NCBI GenBank assembly: GCA_947446155.1
Contig: CANFFZ010000033.1
Location: 1 to 19,648 of the forward strand
Reading direction: 5' to 3'
Length of the DNA: 19,648 nucleotides
Origin: Chloroflexota bacterium
GTDB taxonomy: Bacteria; Chloroflexota; Dehalococcoidia; UBA2979
The notes below the pieces were generated by a model. The model ran no database searches, had not been told where the DNA came from, and was given only the letters and a program-made list of their open reading frames with translations. This document shows, one piece after another, positions 1 to 6,650 of this stretch (positions within the stretch are counted from its first letter, which is position 1; every line of letters begins with the position of its first letter). The position numbers were made by a program, and so were the translations under genes.

Positions 1-96
1 CCTGCGCTCTGGCTGCTGGCCGTGCTGACCTCGCTCACAGCGGCGCAGCGCCTCACCATCGCGATGCGCAAACTGCAAGAGGGGCCACCGGCATGA
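1..96 (+). CDS. CDP-alcohol phosphatidyltransferase, C-terminal end (partial)
   Basis: Only the last 31 codons of this gene are inside the window; it is open to the left edge and ends in TGA at 94-96. The tail begins with a hydrophobic stretch (ALWLLAVLTSLTAAQR) and ends in a short basic segment. The LTAxQR pattern followed by a basic tail is typical of the last membrane helix of CDP-alcohol phosphatidyltransferases (PgsA/PIS family), which make phospholipids at the cytoplasmic membrane. The family call rests on this tail alone, so it is tentative. Its stop overlaps the next start as ATGA, which indicates an operon and translational coupling. Confidence 0.5.
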   Translation, partial: PALWLLAVLTSLTAAQRLTIAMRKLQEGPPA

Positions 97-911
97 CGAT
101 GGAGTTCGCGTTCAACCGGGAGCAGCAAGAGGCCATCGGCAGCATCTTCGACGAAAAGATGAACATCCCCGTCTCGATCGAGGTATGGGCCCAAAAGGAC
201 TCCGTGCTCGTCCGCCCCGACCGCGAGCCAAGCCCGCACAGCGAGGATGTCATCCGCCTCGCACGCCTCGTCGCCTCGCTCCATCCCGCGCTCACCGTCA
301 CGCTCTACGACCTCGACCGCCACGCCAGCCGAGCCGCCGAGGCAGGCATCACCCGCGCGCCTGTCACTGTGCTCCGGGGCCGCAACGGCCGCGACGTGCG
401 CATCGTCGGCTTCTGGACCGGCGCGCTTTTCCCTGCGGTCGTCGACGTGATCACCTACCTCTCAAGCGAGGAGACCCCCTTCAGCGATCCGAACAAGGTC
501 GCCCTCGCCAAGATCGGCAGCGACCTCCACATCGAGATGTATGGCGCGATCTATGACCAGCTCTCCGCACAGATGATGCGCTACGCCGGTGCCCTCGCCG
601 TGGAGTCGAGGCATCTGCGCGTGCAGTTCACCGAACTCGTGGAGTTTCCGTCCCTCGCCCTCGCCCGCGAAATCGACTCCGTGCCGGTGACCATGCTCGG
701 CCAGCTCCGCTTCAACGGCGTCTGGGATGAAGACTCACTCGTCCGCCAGATCACCATGACCGCCCAGGGCGACCCTGGCATCGTCACCCTCCCCCAGCAG
801 GTCACCGCCCCCTACTACTCCGAGGCCGACATCGAGCGCATGGCCGCCGCCAACGCCGAGACCGAACAAGTCCCACCCCAGACCCCGAGCGGCCTCTACC
901 TCCCGGGCTAA
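93..911 (+). CDS. Cysteine-free double thioredoxin-fold protein (protein disulfide oxidoreductase-like)
   Basis: The 272-residue protein looks like two tandem thioredoxin/glutaredoxin folds, as in prokaryotic protein disulfide oxidoreductases. Unit 1 spans about residues 25-123 and unit 2 about 145-221. Each unit keeps the loop that normally carries the cis-proline (ITRAPVTVL with P90; IDSVPVTML with P198), and unit 1 has a following FWTG turn. Neither unit has the CxxC active site; there is no cysteine anywhere in the protein. The second-unit strand IEMYGAIYDQ sits where family members read like TPTCPYC. A redox role is therefore unlikely, and a structural, chaperone-like or binding role is inferred. 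The proline-rich tail (about 258-272) looks disordered. The start ATG overlaps the upstream stop, so it is probably cotranscribed with the phosphatidyltransferase. Confidence 0.7.
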   Translation: MTMEFAFNREQQEAIGSIFDEKMNIPVSIEVWAQKDSVLVRPDREPSPHSEDVIRLARLVASLHPALTVTLYDLDRHASRAAEAGITRAPVTVLRGRNGRDVRIVGFWTGALFPAVVDVITYLSSEETPFSDPNKVALAKIGSDLHIEMYGAIYDQLSAQMMRYAGALAVESRHLRVQFTELVEFPSLALAREIDSVPVTMLGQLRFNGVWDEDSLVRQITMTAQGDPGIVTLPQQVTAPYYSEADIERMAAANAETEQVPPQTPSGLYLPG

Positions 912-1409
912 TGCCGTATCAAAGTGGTCGTGCTACGCCTTTTCGGCTGCGTGGATCGTAGGCGAGTTACTTAATCGCTCGGAGCCTCGGGCCATATCCA
1001 ACTCGATTCCTACCACCTCGGTTACGAATTCACTGCTCCAACCGAGATCATCAAGAATTTCGGACGGCATCCGCAGTTCTTCAGGTGCGTGGCGCGATAC
1101 TGGCCCGTGCCGTTGGGACGCTCGCAGAAGCGAGCACGGACGCGGCTGAGGCGCTCTGTGCGCTCGCCCAGAGCGCGGTGTCGGAGAACGTGCGGCTTGT
1201 TGCGGCGAGAGCCGTGCTGGAGCTTGGTGCGCGGCTACGTGAGCAGACGGAGCTGGAGCCCCGCATCGAGGCGCTAGAAGCTGCTAGCCGGACTTGATCG
1301 AGGCGTGTCATGCCTCGCCATCGGTGGCGTCAGAGTTTGAGATCAACGATCTTCCTCAAGAGGCCAGTCTTGGGGTCAACTAGGAGTTCTCGGGCGGCCC
1401 GTGCGCCCT
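912..1409. other. Intergenic patch with gene debris
   Basis: These 500 bases hold no intact recognisable gene, and the left part is visibly less GC-rich than its neighbours. Two protein-like runs overlap on opposite strands. On the plus strand a run near 993-1085 (containing TEIIKNFGRHPQFF) has no clear start. On the minus strand a 45-codon frame at 1070-933 starts MPSEILDDLGWSSEF and ends in TAG. A terminase-like C-terminal remnant is listed separately. On the minus strand near 1400-1330 there is a short protein-like tail (LLVDPKTGLLRKIVDLKL). None could be assigned to a family. The patch reads as remains of small accessory genes, perhaps phage or toxin-antitoxin type, but that is a guess. 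Confidence 0.4.
1085..1297 (+). pseudogene. Remnant of a small terminase-like / HTH protein (C-terminal part)
   Basis: This is a 70-codon frame from GTG to TGA. It encodes an alanine/leucine-rich helical segment (AVSENVRLVAARAVLELGARLREQTELEPRIEALEAA). The pattern 'VRLxAARAVLELGxRLRE...LExRIxALE' resembles the C-terminal helices of helix-turn-helix proteins annotated as terminase small subunit-like (phBC6A51 type) in many bacteria. The N-terminal DNA-binding half is missing. The frame stays open upstream only to a TAG at 959-961, and that extension does not look like the family. A 5'-truncated remnant is most likely; a short standalone gene cannot be excluded. Confidence 0.4.
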
Positions 1410-2780
1410 CTACTCGCTCTTCCGCCCCCGCAGCAGCATGAACCCGCCGCCACCCAGCGCCGCCGCTAGCACCACCGTGCCGCCGAGCACCGCGTAGGCC
1501 ATCGTGCGGCTCGGCCCGCTGCTCGCCGCACCAGCACCCGAGGCCGTCGGTGCGCCCTCGCCGGACGCCTCGGGCGTCGGGCCGGAGAACGTGCCGCCGC
1601 CCTGCGGAATACCCAGTGGCGGCTGCGTGGCTTGCGAGGTAGGCACGTTCGGCGACACGATCTGCGCCGCCGCGACCGGCTTCAGCCCGTTTTTCTGCCG
1701 CCACGCGTTGTAGAGGCTGTCCTGGTCCAGCTTGTAGACCTGCTGCAATGCATCATCGATGCGCGCGCCGGACTTCACCACCCGGTACAACTCCGCGAAC
1801 TTTTCACGGCCGAACTCGTCCACCATGAACTTCACCGTCGACCACGACTGGCCGTAGAACACGTTCACCAGTTGCGCCTGCCCCACCGGTGCTTGGATCG
1901 ATCGCAGCACGAGCGTGCGGTCGGCGCGGATCGCGCCCTGCAGGTCTCCGCTGTAACCGGGGCCCGGCGACTCCTGCACGAACACCGCCGTGCCCTCATC
2001 CAGCCATGACGGAATGCTGCCGAACGCGCCCGTGCCCGCGACGTGCGTGACGATGTGCGCGACCTCATGCCGCACCACATCCAGGTCGTTCGCGAACACG
2101 AAGACGACATCGGGCGCGACGCGCTGCCCGCCGGTCTGGATCTGCGCGTCGAAGGTCGGACTGGTCGGCCGCTTCGCGAGGCGTCCTTCGTCCTCGGAGC
2201 GCCACACCATCAGCCGGATCTTGTAGTCGACGCTGACCTTGAGCAGCTCACCGGTCTGAGTGAGCGCCTCCTTGGCGGCGCGTAGCACGCCGGTCGGTCG
2301 CGTCTCGTCCGGCCCGTACCAGTACACGGTCGCGATGCCGTCCGTACGCGATCGCCACTCGTACCGGCCGTCGAGGAACAGGTATTCCTGCGTGGGCGTC
2401 GTGATGCTCGCGCCGTTCGTGCCTTCGAGGATCCAGTGGTACTTGATCAGTGATCCGACCGGGATGTACCGCTGGCCCCCGTTGGCCTGAAGCGAGAACG
2501 AGGCGTCCGCCGGTGTCCCCGGAGTGACCGTGCCCTCGCCCGTGCCGCCTACATCGCCGTTGGGGTTCGAGACCGCGTAGTCCAGCCGCGCGCTCTTCAG
2601 CCCCGATGGCACGGTCGCCCGCACCGTGAATACGATGGTGCTAGGGTCTTTTGAGGTCACACCCGTCTCCGGCGTCTGCGCATGTATCGTCCCCGGCCAC
2701 AGCGCGATCGGCCCTCCGAACAGTGCAGCAAGTATCAAGCCGCCTACCAGTGAACCGAGTCGCATCCGCGTCTGGTTCAT
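1410..2780 (-). CDS. Secreted, membrane-anchored zinc metalloprotease (peptidase MA-like)
   Basis: This 456-residue protein has an N-terminal signal peptide or signal anchor (hydrophobic residues about 9-30, possible cleavage after IHA). An extracytoplasmic beta-rich region covers about 45-140. The gluzincin-type catalytic domain has the zinc motif HEVAH (238-242), with a downstream WLDEG (E262) as the likely third ligand. A low-complexity Pro/Gly/Ser/Ala linker (about 375-425) leads to a C-terminal transmembrane helix (about 427-450) and a basic RGRKSE end. This is the layout of 'peptidase MA-like' proteins common in Chloroflexota. It is expected to act outside the membrane on unknown substrates. 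Its start overlaps the stop of prfB (ATGA, 2777-2780), so it should be translated from the prfB transcript. Confidence 0.8.
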   Translation of the reverse strand: MNQTRMRLGSLVGGLILAALFGGPIALWPGTIHAQTPETGVTSKDPSTIVFTVRATVPSGLKSARLDYAVSNPNGDVGGTGEGTVTPGTPADASFSLQANGGQRYIPVGSLIKYHWILEGTNGASITTPTQEYLFLDGRYEWRSRTDGIATVYWYGPDETRPTGVLRAAKEALTQTGELLKVSVDYKIRLMVWRSEDEGRLAKRPTSPTFDAQIQTGGQRVAPDVVFVFANDLDVVRHEVAHIVTHVAGTGAFGSIPSWLDEGTAVFVQESPGPGYSGDLQGAIRADRTLVLRSIQAPVGQAQLVNVFYGQSWSTVKFMVDEFGREKFAELYRVVKSGARIDDALQQVYKLDQDSLYNAWRQKNGLKPVAAAQIVSPNVPTSQATQPPLGIPQGGGTFSGPTPEASGEGAPTASGAGAASSGPSRTMAYAVLGGTVVLAAALGGGGFMLLRGRKSE

Positions 2781-3935
2781 GCCTTCGCTCCGTCCGTGGC
2801 GACCGCTTCGCCTGCTTCGCCTGTATCGCTGCCGACCTGATTGCGCAGGTAGGCGGTGATGAACTCATCGATCTCGCCGTCCAGCACGGCCGTGGTGTCG
2901 CTCGTCTCGGCGTTCGTCCGCAAGTCTTTCACCATTCTGTACGGCTGGAGCACGTAGGAGCGGATCTGGTTGCCCCAGCCGGCTTCGACATGCTGCCCCT
3001 TGATCACCGCGCGCTCGGTCTCCCGGCGCTCGATCTCCTTCGCCAACAGCCGTGACTTGAGTACGCGCATCGCCATCTCGCGGTTCTGGCCCTGCGAGCG
3101 TTCATTCTGGCAGGTGACCACAATGCCCGTGGGGATGTGCGTGATCCGCACTGCCGTGTCGTTCTTCTGCACGTTCTGCCCGCCGTGACCGCCCGCCTTG
3201 TAGGTGTCGATGCGGATGTCGTCCGGCTTCACCTCGATCGTCGGGTCCGCCATGTCCGCCTCCGGCAGCACCTCCGCAAGTGCAAACGAGGTGTGCCGCG
3301 CGTGTGCCGCGTCGAACGGCGAGATGCGCACCAGCCGGTGCACTCCGCGCTCCGACCGCAACAGCCCGTAGGCGTTCTCGCCATCGATGCGCACCGAGCA
3401 GGTTTTGATGCCCGCCTGCTCGCCCGCCAACAGCGAGATGATCTCCGCACGGAAGCCGCGCCGCTCCGCCCACCGCAGATACATGCGCAACAGCATGTCC
3501 ACCCAGTCCTGCGCCTCGGTGCCCCCCGCCCCGGCATGGATGTCGAGCACCGCGTTGTGGTCGTCGTACGGCCCGCTCAACGTGAGCCCGATCTCCAGCG
3601 CCGCGAACTCCGCCTCCAGCGCCCTCACGTCGCGATCGAGGTCTGCGAGCAGTACCTCGCGCTCGGCCTCGGCTGACTCGCCGATCAGCGCGAGCATCCC
3701 ACCGGCGTCTTCGATCGCACCGCTCAACTTCGTCCACGTCGAGATGACGCCTTCGAGGCGCGAGACGCGCTTCATCGTCTCCTGCGCGCGTTGCGAGTTG
3801 TCCCACAGGGTGGGCGAGGCCGCTTCGTCGCGGGCGTTGACTAGGTCGTGCTCAAGATTGGGGAGGTCAAAGTCGCACCTGCACATCCCGCACGCGGGCC
3901 TGCAACTCAGCGATCCGGACGCGAAGTTCTTCCAT
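2777..3935 (-). CDS. prfB: Peptide chain release factor 2, expressed through programmed +1 frameshift
   Basis: RF2 releases finished proteins at UGA and UAA codons. The product is 385 residues after frameshifting: 22 codons from ATG at 3935-3933 (MEELRVRIAELQARVRDVQVRL), then a +1 shift at CTT TGA C, then 363 codons beginning DLPNLEHDL. With this numbering the codon-recognition SPF motif falls at 205-207 and the catalytic GGQ at 251-253, almost exactly as in E. coli RF2. That strongly supports both start and shift. The frame also stays open upstream of the shift to an ATG at 3994, but that extension (MHTHDKPIG...) does not resemble RF2. The GGQ loop reads KAGGHGGQNVQKN, differing from the common [13 protein letters not shown]. 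The C-terminus is slightly extended. The start has a weak TAGG ribosome site. Confidence 0.93.
3866..3880 (-). promoter_or_regulatory. prfB programmed +1 frameshift signal
   Basis: On the minus strand the bases read AGGTG-CGA-CTT-TGA-C. The in-frame UGA is codon 23 (3869-3867). CTT TGA C is the classical RF2 slippery site, and AGGTG is a Shine-Dalgarno-like stimulator three bases before CTT, the same spacing as in E. coli (AGGGGG-TAT-CTT-TGA-C). Low RF2 makes the ribosome pause at UGA and slip by one base into the long frame, so RF2 controls its own synthesis. The motif is seen directly; the mechanism is established for the family. Confidence 0.93.
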
Positions 3936-4094
3936 GCGCCTATGTTCGCACGGCAAGGCGGATCGGTGCCAATCGGCTTATCATGAGTGTGCACGACAAA
4001 AACGAGCCTGCTATCCGCTCACCCTCGGCCTGCGCCTTCTTGGCGGAGGATCAGGGTGAGTGGAGCCACCAGACACCGGAATGAGGACACTCCG

Positions 4095-4496
4095 ATGGTC
4101 TCGTCCGAGTACTACAGCCCGCTCGTCATCGAGCACTTCCAGCACCCCCGCAACGTGGGTGCCATGGCTGATGCCGACGCCGAGGCCTACGTCACCAACC
4201 CCGTCTGCGGCGACTCCCTCCGCCTCTTCCTCAAGATCGAGGACGGTCATATCACCCGCGCCCAGTTCCTCTCCTCCGGCTGCCCCGCTTCCATCGCCAC
4301 CTCCTCCGCCGCCACCGAACTCCTCGCCGGCAAGCCACTCGACGAGGCCGTCGCCCTCCCCCGCGAGGCCTACGCCGACGCCGTCGGCGGCCTCCCCAAG
4401 TCCAAAATCCATTGCTCCGTCCTCGCTGCCTCCGCCGTCCGTCAGGCCGTCGACACCTGGCGCAAAAAAACCACCACCGAGGTAGCAAGCTCGTGA
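4095..4496 (+). CDS. sufU: SufU/NifU-type Fe-S cluster assembly scaffold
   Basis: This 133-residue cytoplasmic protein accepts sulfur from a cysteine desulfurase and builds a transient Fe-S cluster (family knowledge). The NifU N-terminal domain is complete. NPVCGD gives ligand C38 and the conserved D40, SSGCPAS gives C63, and PKSKIHCSVLA gives C107. The last motif sits where IscU proteins have LPPVK. ATG 4095 was chosen because homology starts right after it and GAGG lies 7 bases upstream; the in-frame extension to 3987 does not look like protein. It is divergent from prfB and followed by a gene-poor repeat region. The likely sulfur donor, a cysteine desulfurase, lies about 9 kb away. SufU versus IscU cannot be settled here because the 18-residue insertion seen in some SufU proteins was not evaluated. 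Confidence 0.88.
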   Translation: MVSSEYYSPLVIEHFQHPRNVGAMADADAEAYVTNPVCGDSLRLFLKIEDGHITRAQFLSSGCPASIATSSAATELLAGKPLDEAVALPREAYADAVGGLPKSKIHCSVLAASAVRQAVDTWRKKTTTEVASS

Positions 4497-4536
4497 TGCG
4501 CCGTCCCGCGCAGGCTCGCCCATGACCGCCGTCGCG

Positions 4537-4600
4537 AGAATCCGGAATTCTGCCCCCTCCCCCCTTGAGCGGGCCACTCTGGGCGATGGCCCCAGTAACA
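4537..4600 (+). repeat. Dispersed C-rich repeat, copy 1
   Basis: This segment contains GAGAA-TCCGGAAT, then CCCTCCCCCCTTGAG (4555-4569), then GGGCC...GGGCGATGGCCCC followed by AGTA. The first two blocks recur in inverted orientation at 14939-14990, including a 15-base exact match at 14939-14953. The GGGCC...GATGGCCCC...AGTA block has a similar copy at 13621-13655. It can fold through GGGCCA/TGGCCC. It looks like a short non-coding intergenic repeat family. Confidence 0.45.
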
Positions 4601-4603
4601 CGC

Positions 4604-4887
4604 GGGGATGGGCCGCCTCCGCACCCTCGCCCAACCACCGCCGCCCCATCCAGCCCGCAACCCCCCGCTCGCGATCCGTCGAGGCCCGCGCCGTAGCCGC
4701 TGCAACCTGCATCAGAGGTTCCTCCCCCTCCGAAAGCGGGATTGGCTCGCCCAAAGGGGGTGCAACCCCCTTTGGAATGACTCACCCCTTCCCTAGGAGG
4801 GAAGAGGGGCAGGGGGGATGGGCTGGCACCGCCACCTCGCCCTACTTCGACCGCCACATACAGCCTCAACACCCCCGCCCGCGATCC
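4604..4887 (+). repeat. Imperfect 74-base direct repeat upstream of the MobA-like gene
   Basis: Bases 4604-4677 and 4814-4887 align without gaps over 74 bases, with 56 matches by my hand count. Both begin GGGGATGGGC and end near CGCGATCC. The second copy runs to within 17 bases of the start codon of the nucleotidyltransferase gene, so it forms its leader. The first copy may be an older duplicate of that leader. Between the copies lie a hairpin (4751-4775) and a second small palindrome (4788-4804). This accounts for most of the gene-free stretch 4497-4904; no credible coding region is seen there. Confidence 0.55.
4751..4775. terminator. Perfect 10-bp hairpin in the leader region
   Basis: CCAAAGGGGG and CCCCCTTTGG form a perfect 10-bp stem around a 5-base loop TGCAA. 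It lies 255 bases after the SufU stop and is not followed by a T-run. It may act as a transcription terminator or barrier, or may simply be part of the local repeat. A second palindrome (CTTCCCT-AGG-AGGGAAG, 4788-4804) follows closely. Confidence 0.4.
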
Positions 4888-4904
4888 CCCTAGGAGCGCC
4901 ACCC

Positions 4905-5513
4905 ATGACCATCGCTGCCCTCATACTCGCCGCAGGCGCCTCCACCCGCATGGGCCGCTCCAAGCCTCTTCTCCCCTGGGGCGGCACCAACCTCCTCGGC
5001 TGGGAACTCACCCAACTCATGGACTCCTGCGTCGACGACATCGTCATTGTCACCGGCGCGCACTCCGACGCCGTCCGCCGCTCCCTCGGCGACGGCGCCC
5101 GCTACGTCATCTTCAACCAGCGCTGGTCACAGGGCCGCGCCACCTCCCTCGTGGCCGGTGCCCGCGCCCTTGCCGCCCCCGGCCGCGCAGCACCCGAGGT
5201 CATCGTCATCCAGAACGTCGACCAGCCCACCCGCGCCGACATCATCGACGCCCTCGTCGCCGAACTCCGCACCACCGGCGCCGACATCGTCCAGCCCACC
5301 TATCGAGGCAAGTCCGGCCACCCCGTCGTCCTCACTGGCCGCCTGCTCCCCGAACTGCTCGCCGTCCGCGAAGATACCTTCGGCCTCCGCGCCGTCGTCG
5401 ACGCTCACCCGCCCCGCCTTGTCCCCATGGACGATGAGCCCGTCGTCCGCATCGACCTCGACACCCCCGACCTCCTCGATGAGGCCCGCCAGTTGCTTGG
5501 GGTCGCGGGATAG
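4905..5513 (+). CDS. MobA/MocA-like nucleotidyltransferase
   Basis: This 202-residue cytoplasmic enzyme of the GT-A/NTP-transferase fold resembles MobA and MocA, which attach GMP or CMP to molybdopterin. The N-terminal signature LAAGASTRMGRSK (residues 8-20) contains the glycine-rich nucleotide loop and conserved lysine. QNVDQPTR provides the metal-binding aspartate (D106), with N-V in place of the more usual L-G before DQP. ATG 4905 has a clear CTAGGAG ribosome site 8 bases upstream; the in-frame extension to 4818 lies in repeat DNA and was rejected. The nearby NuoG-like protein carries a molybdopterin-type fold, but that fold seems to lack the metal ligand, so no direct link can be claimed. 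Related enzymes use other acceptors, so the exact substrate is open. Confidence 0.8.
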   Translation: MTIAALILAAGASTRMGRSKPLLPWGGTNLLGWELTQLMDSCVDDIVIVTGAHSDAVRRSLGDGARYVIFNQRWSQGRATSLVAGARALAAPGRAAPEVIVIQNVDQPTRADIIDALVAELRTTGADIVQPTYRGKSGHPVVLTGRLLPELLAVREDTFGLRAVVDAHPPRLVPMDDEPVVRIDLDTPDLLDEARQLLGVAG

Positions 5514-5540
5514 CAGCACCTATCACATTCGTCAGTCATC

Positions 5541-5858
5541 ATGCCCGTGGATGCATCGATGACCACCGATATCCCTGCCGATGCGTTGTGCGCAGTCCTC
5601 GATCGCTTCGGCCTCGATGGCGCGCGTGTCGAGCGATCCTTCGAGGCGAGCACGCGCAACGATAACCTGCTCGCGGTGAGCGCCAGCGGTGAACAGTTCG
5701 TCCTGCGGCGATGCCGCCGCAACCGTGACATGCCTCGCGTCGAGTTCCAGTTGCGGTTCCAGCAGTATCTCTACACCGCCGGATACTCCGCGCCGGATGT
5801 GCTCCCGGCAGCCGTCGCCGTTCAGATCGCGGCACATTACGCTCTGATGCCCAGATAG
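5541..5858 (+). pseudogene. Truncated aminoglycoside phosphotransferase-type kinase (N-terminal remnant)
   Basis: The frame encodes 105 residues. Residues about 12-90 match the start of the APH/homoserine-kinase-II-like fold: LDRFGLD, an ATP-binding lobe strand pattern ending FVLRRCRRNR (a lysine/arginine-rich nucleotide-lobe strand), then VEFQLRFQQYLYTAGYSAPDVLPA. Full members run about 300 residues or more and carry HGDLHxxN and DxD catalytic motifs; none of that follows here. The sequence ends VQIAAHYALMPR-TAG, and the next 150 bases show no continuation in any frame. It is therefore a 3'-deleted remnant. Starts at 5541 and 5559 are both possible. Confidence 0.6.
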
Positions 5859-6014
5859 ACCTCTCGTCTCTCCTTTTAGGCAAGGCGAGGGGACGTTTGC
5901 ACCTCTGCACCTCTCTCCGGTCACCTACGCGGTAGCCTCACCCCGCCTCGATTGCTACTATGCGGCGGCATGCGCCGGTGGAGTACTTCCCCGGCTGCGG
6001 GAGAAGAGGCAGAC

Positions 6015-6605
6015 GTGGCCTACGGCATGGGCATCGCCCGCGGCATGCTGCTGACCTTCAAGCACATCTTCAAACCCCCGATCACCGTCAACTACCCCGA
6101 AGAGACCCGTCAGGTGCCCGTCCGCGCCCGCACCAACCTCCTCTGGTTCGAGGAGCGCTGCACCGGCTGCTCCACCTGCGCTCAGGCCTGCCCCGACGGC
6201 TGCATCCTCGTCCAGACCTCCCCCCGCGAGGACGGCACCCTCAACGTCGACCGCTATGAGATCGACTTCCGCATCTGTATGTACTGCGGACTCTGCACCG
6301 AGGCCTGCCCCTATCAGGCCATTCAGGCCGGCGGCCGTTACGACGACGCCGTCTACGTCTTCGAGAATATGTATCGCAACAAGGAGTCGCTCACCCGTGA
6401 GTCGCGCTCCTACATGCAGCAGACGGATAACCGCTATCCCAACGGCCAGATGCAGGAGGCCAACCCCCTCCGCACCGAGATGCCAACCGCCAAGAGCCGC
6501 ATCCCCGCCGCCGGTGCCGATGGCCCCTTCGGTCCTCAGCACCTGCCGAGCCGCGGCAACGAACACACCCACGACCACGGTCACGATCACAACCATCAGC
6601 ACTAG
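6015..6605 (+). CDS. NuoI-like ferredoxin subunit with histidine-rich tail
   Basis: This 196-residue protein resembles complex I subunit NuoI. The N-terminal segment ARGMLLTFKHIFKPPITVNYPEE is the NuoI-type amphipathic region that contacts the membrane arm. Two 4Fe-4S motifs follow: CTGCSTCAQACP (C49, C52, C55, C59) and CMYCGLCTEACP (C88, C91, C94, C98). The C-terminal third is polar and apparently disordered, ending EHTHDHGHDHNHQH with seven histidines in 14 residues, a possible Ni/Zn/Co-binding tail not usual for NuoI. GTG 6015 was chosen because GAGAAGAGG lies just upstream and NuoI similarity begins there; a TTG at 5952 would add 21 unlike residues. It lies 45 bases before the NuoG-like gene, so they probably form an operon. 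No other complex I subunit is in the window. Confidence 0.82.
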   Translation: MAYGMGIARGMLLTFKHIFKPPITVNYPEETRQVPVRARTNLLWFEERCTGCSTCAQACPDGCILVQTSPREDGTLNVDRYEIDFRICMYCGLCTEACPYQAIQAGGRYDDAVYVFENMYRNKESLTRESRSYMQQTDNRYPNGQMQEANPLRTEMPTAKSRIPAAGADGPFGPQHLPSRGNEHTHDHGHDHNHQH

Positions 6606-6650
6606 CGGGATCGCCTTAACCAACACGCCGCAACAGCGAGGGCAACAGCC

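Noticed and set aside
3936..3994. N-terminal extension of prfB in the long frame (MHTHDKPIG...)
   Set aside because: It bypasses the frameshift site, has no RF2 similarity and would put the SPF and GGQ motifs 20 residues too late.
4497..4904. Open frames on both strands in the spacer after sufU
   Set aside because: They are Pro/Arg- or Gly-rich products of C-rich repeat DNA with no domain pattern or good ribosome site.
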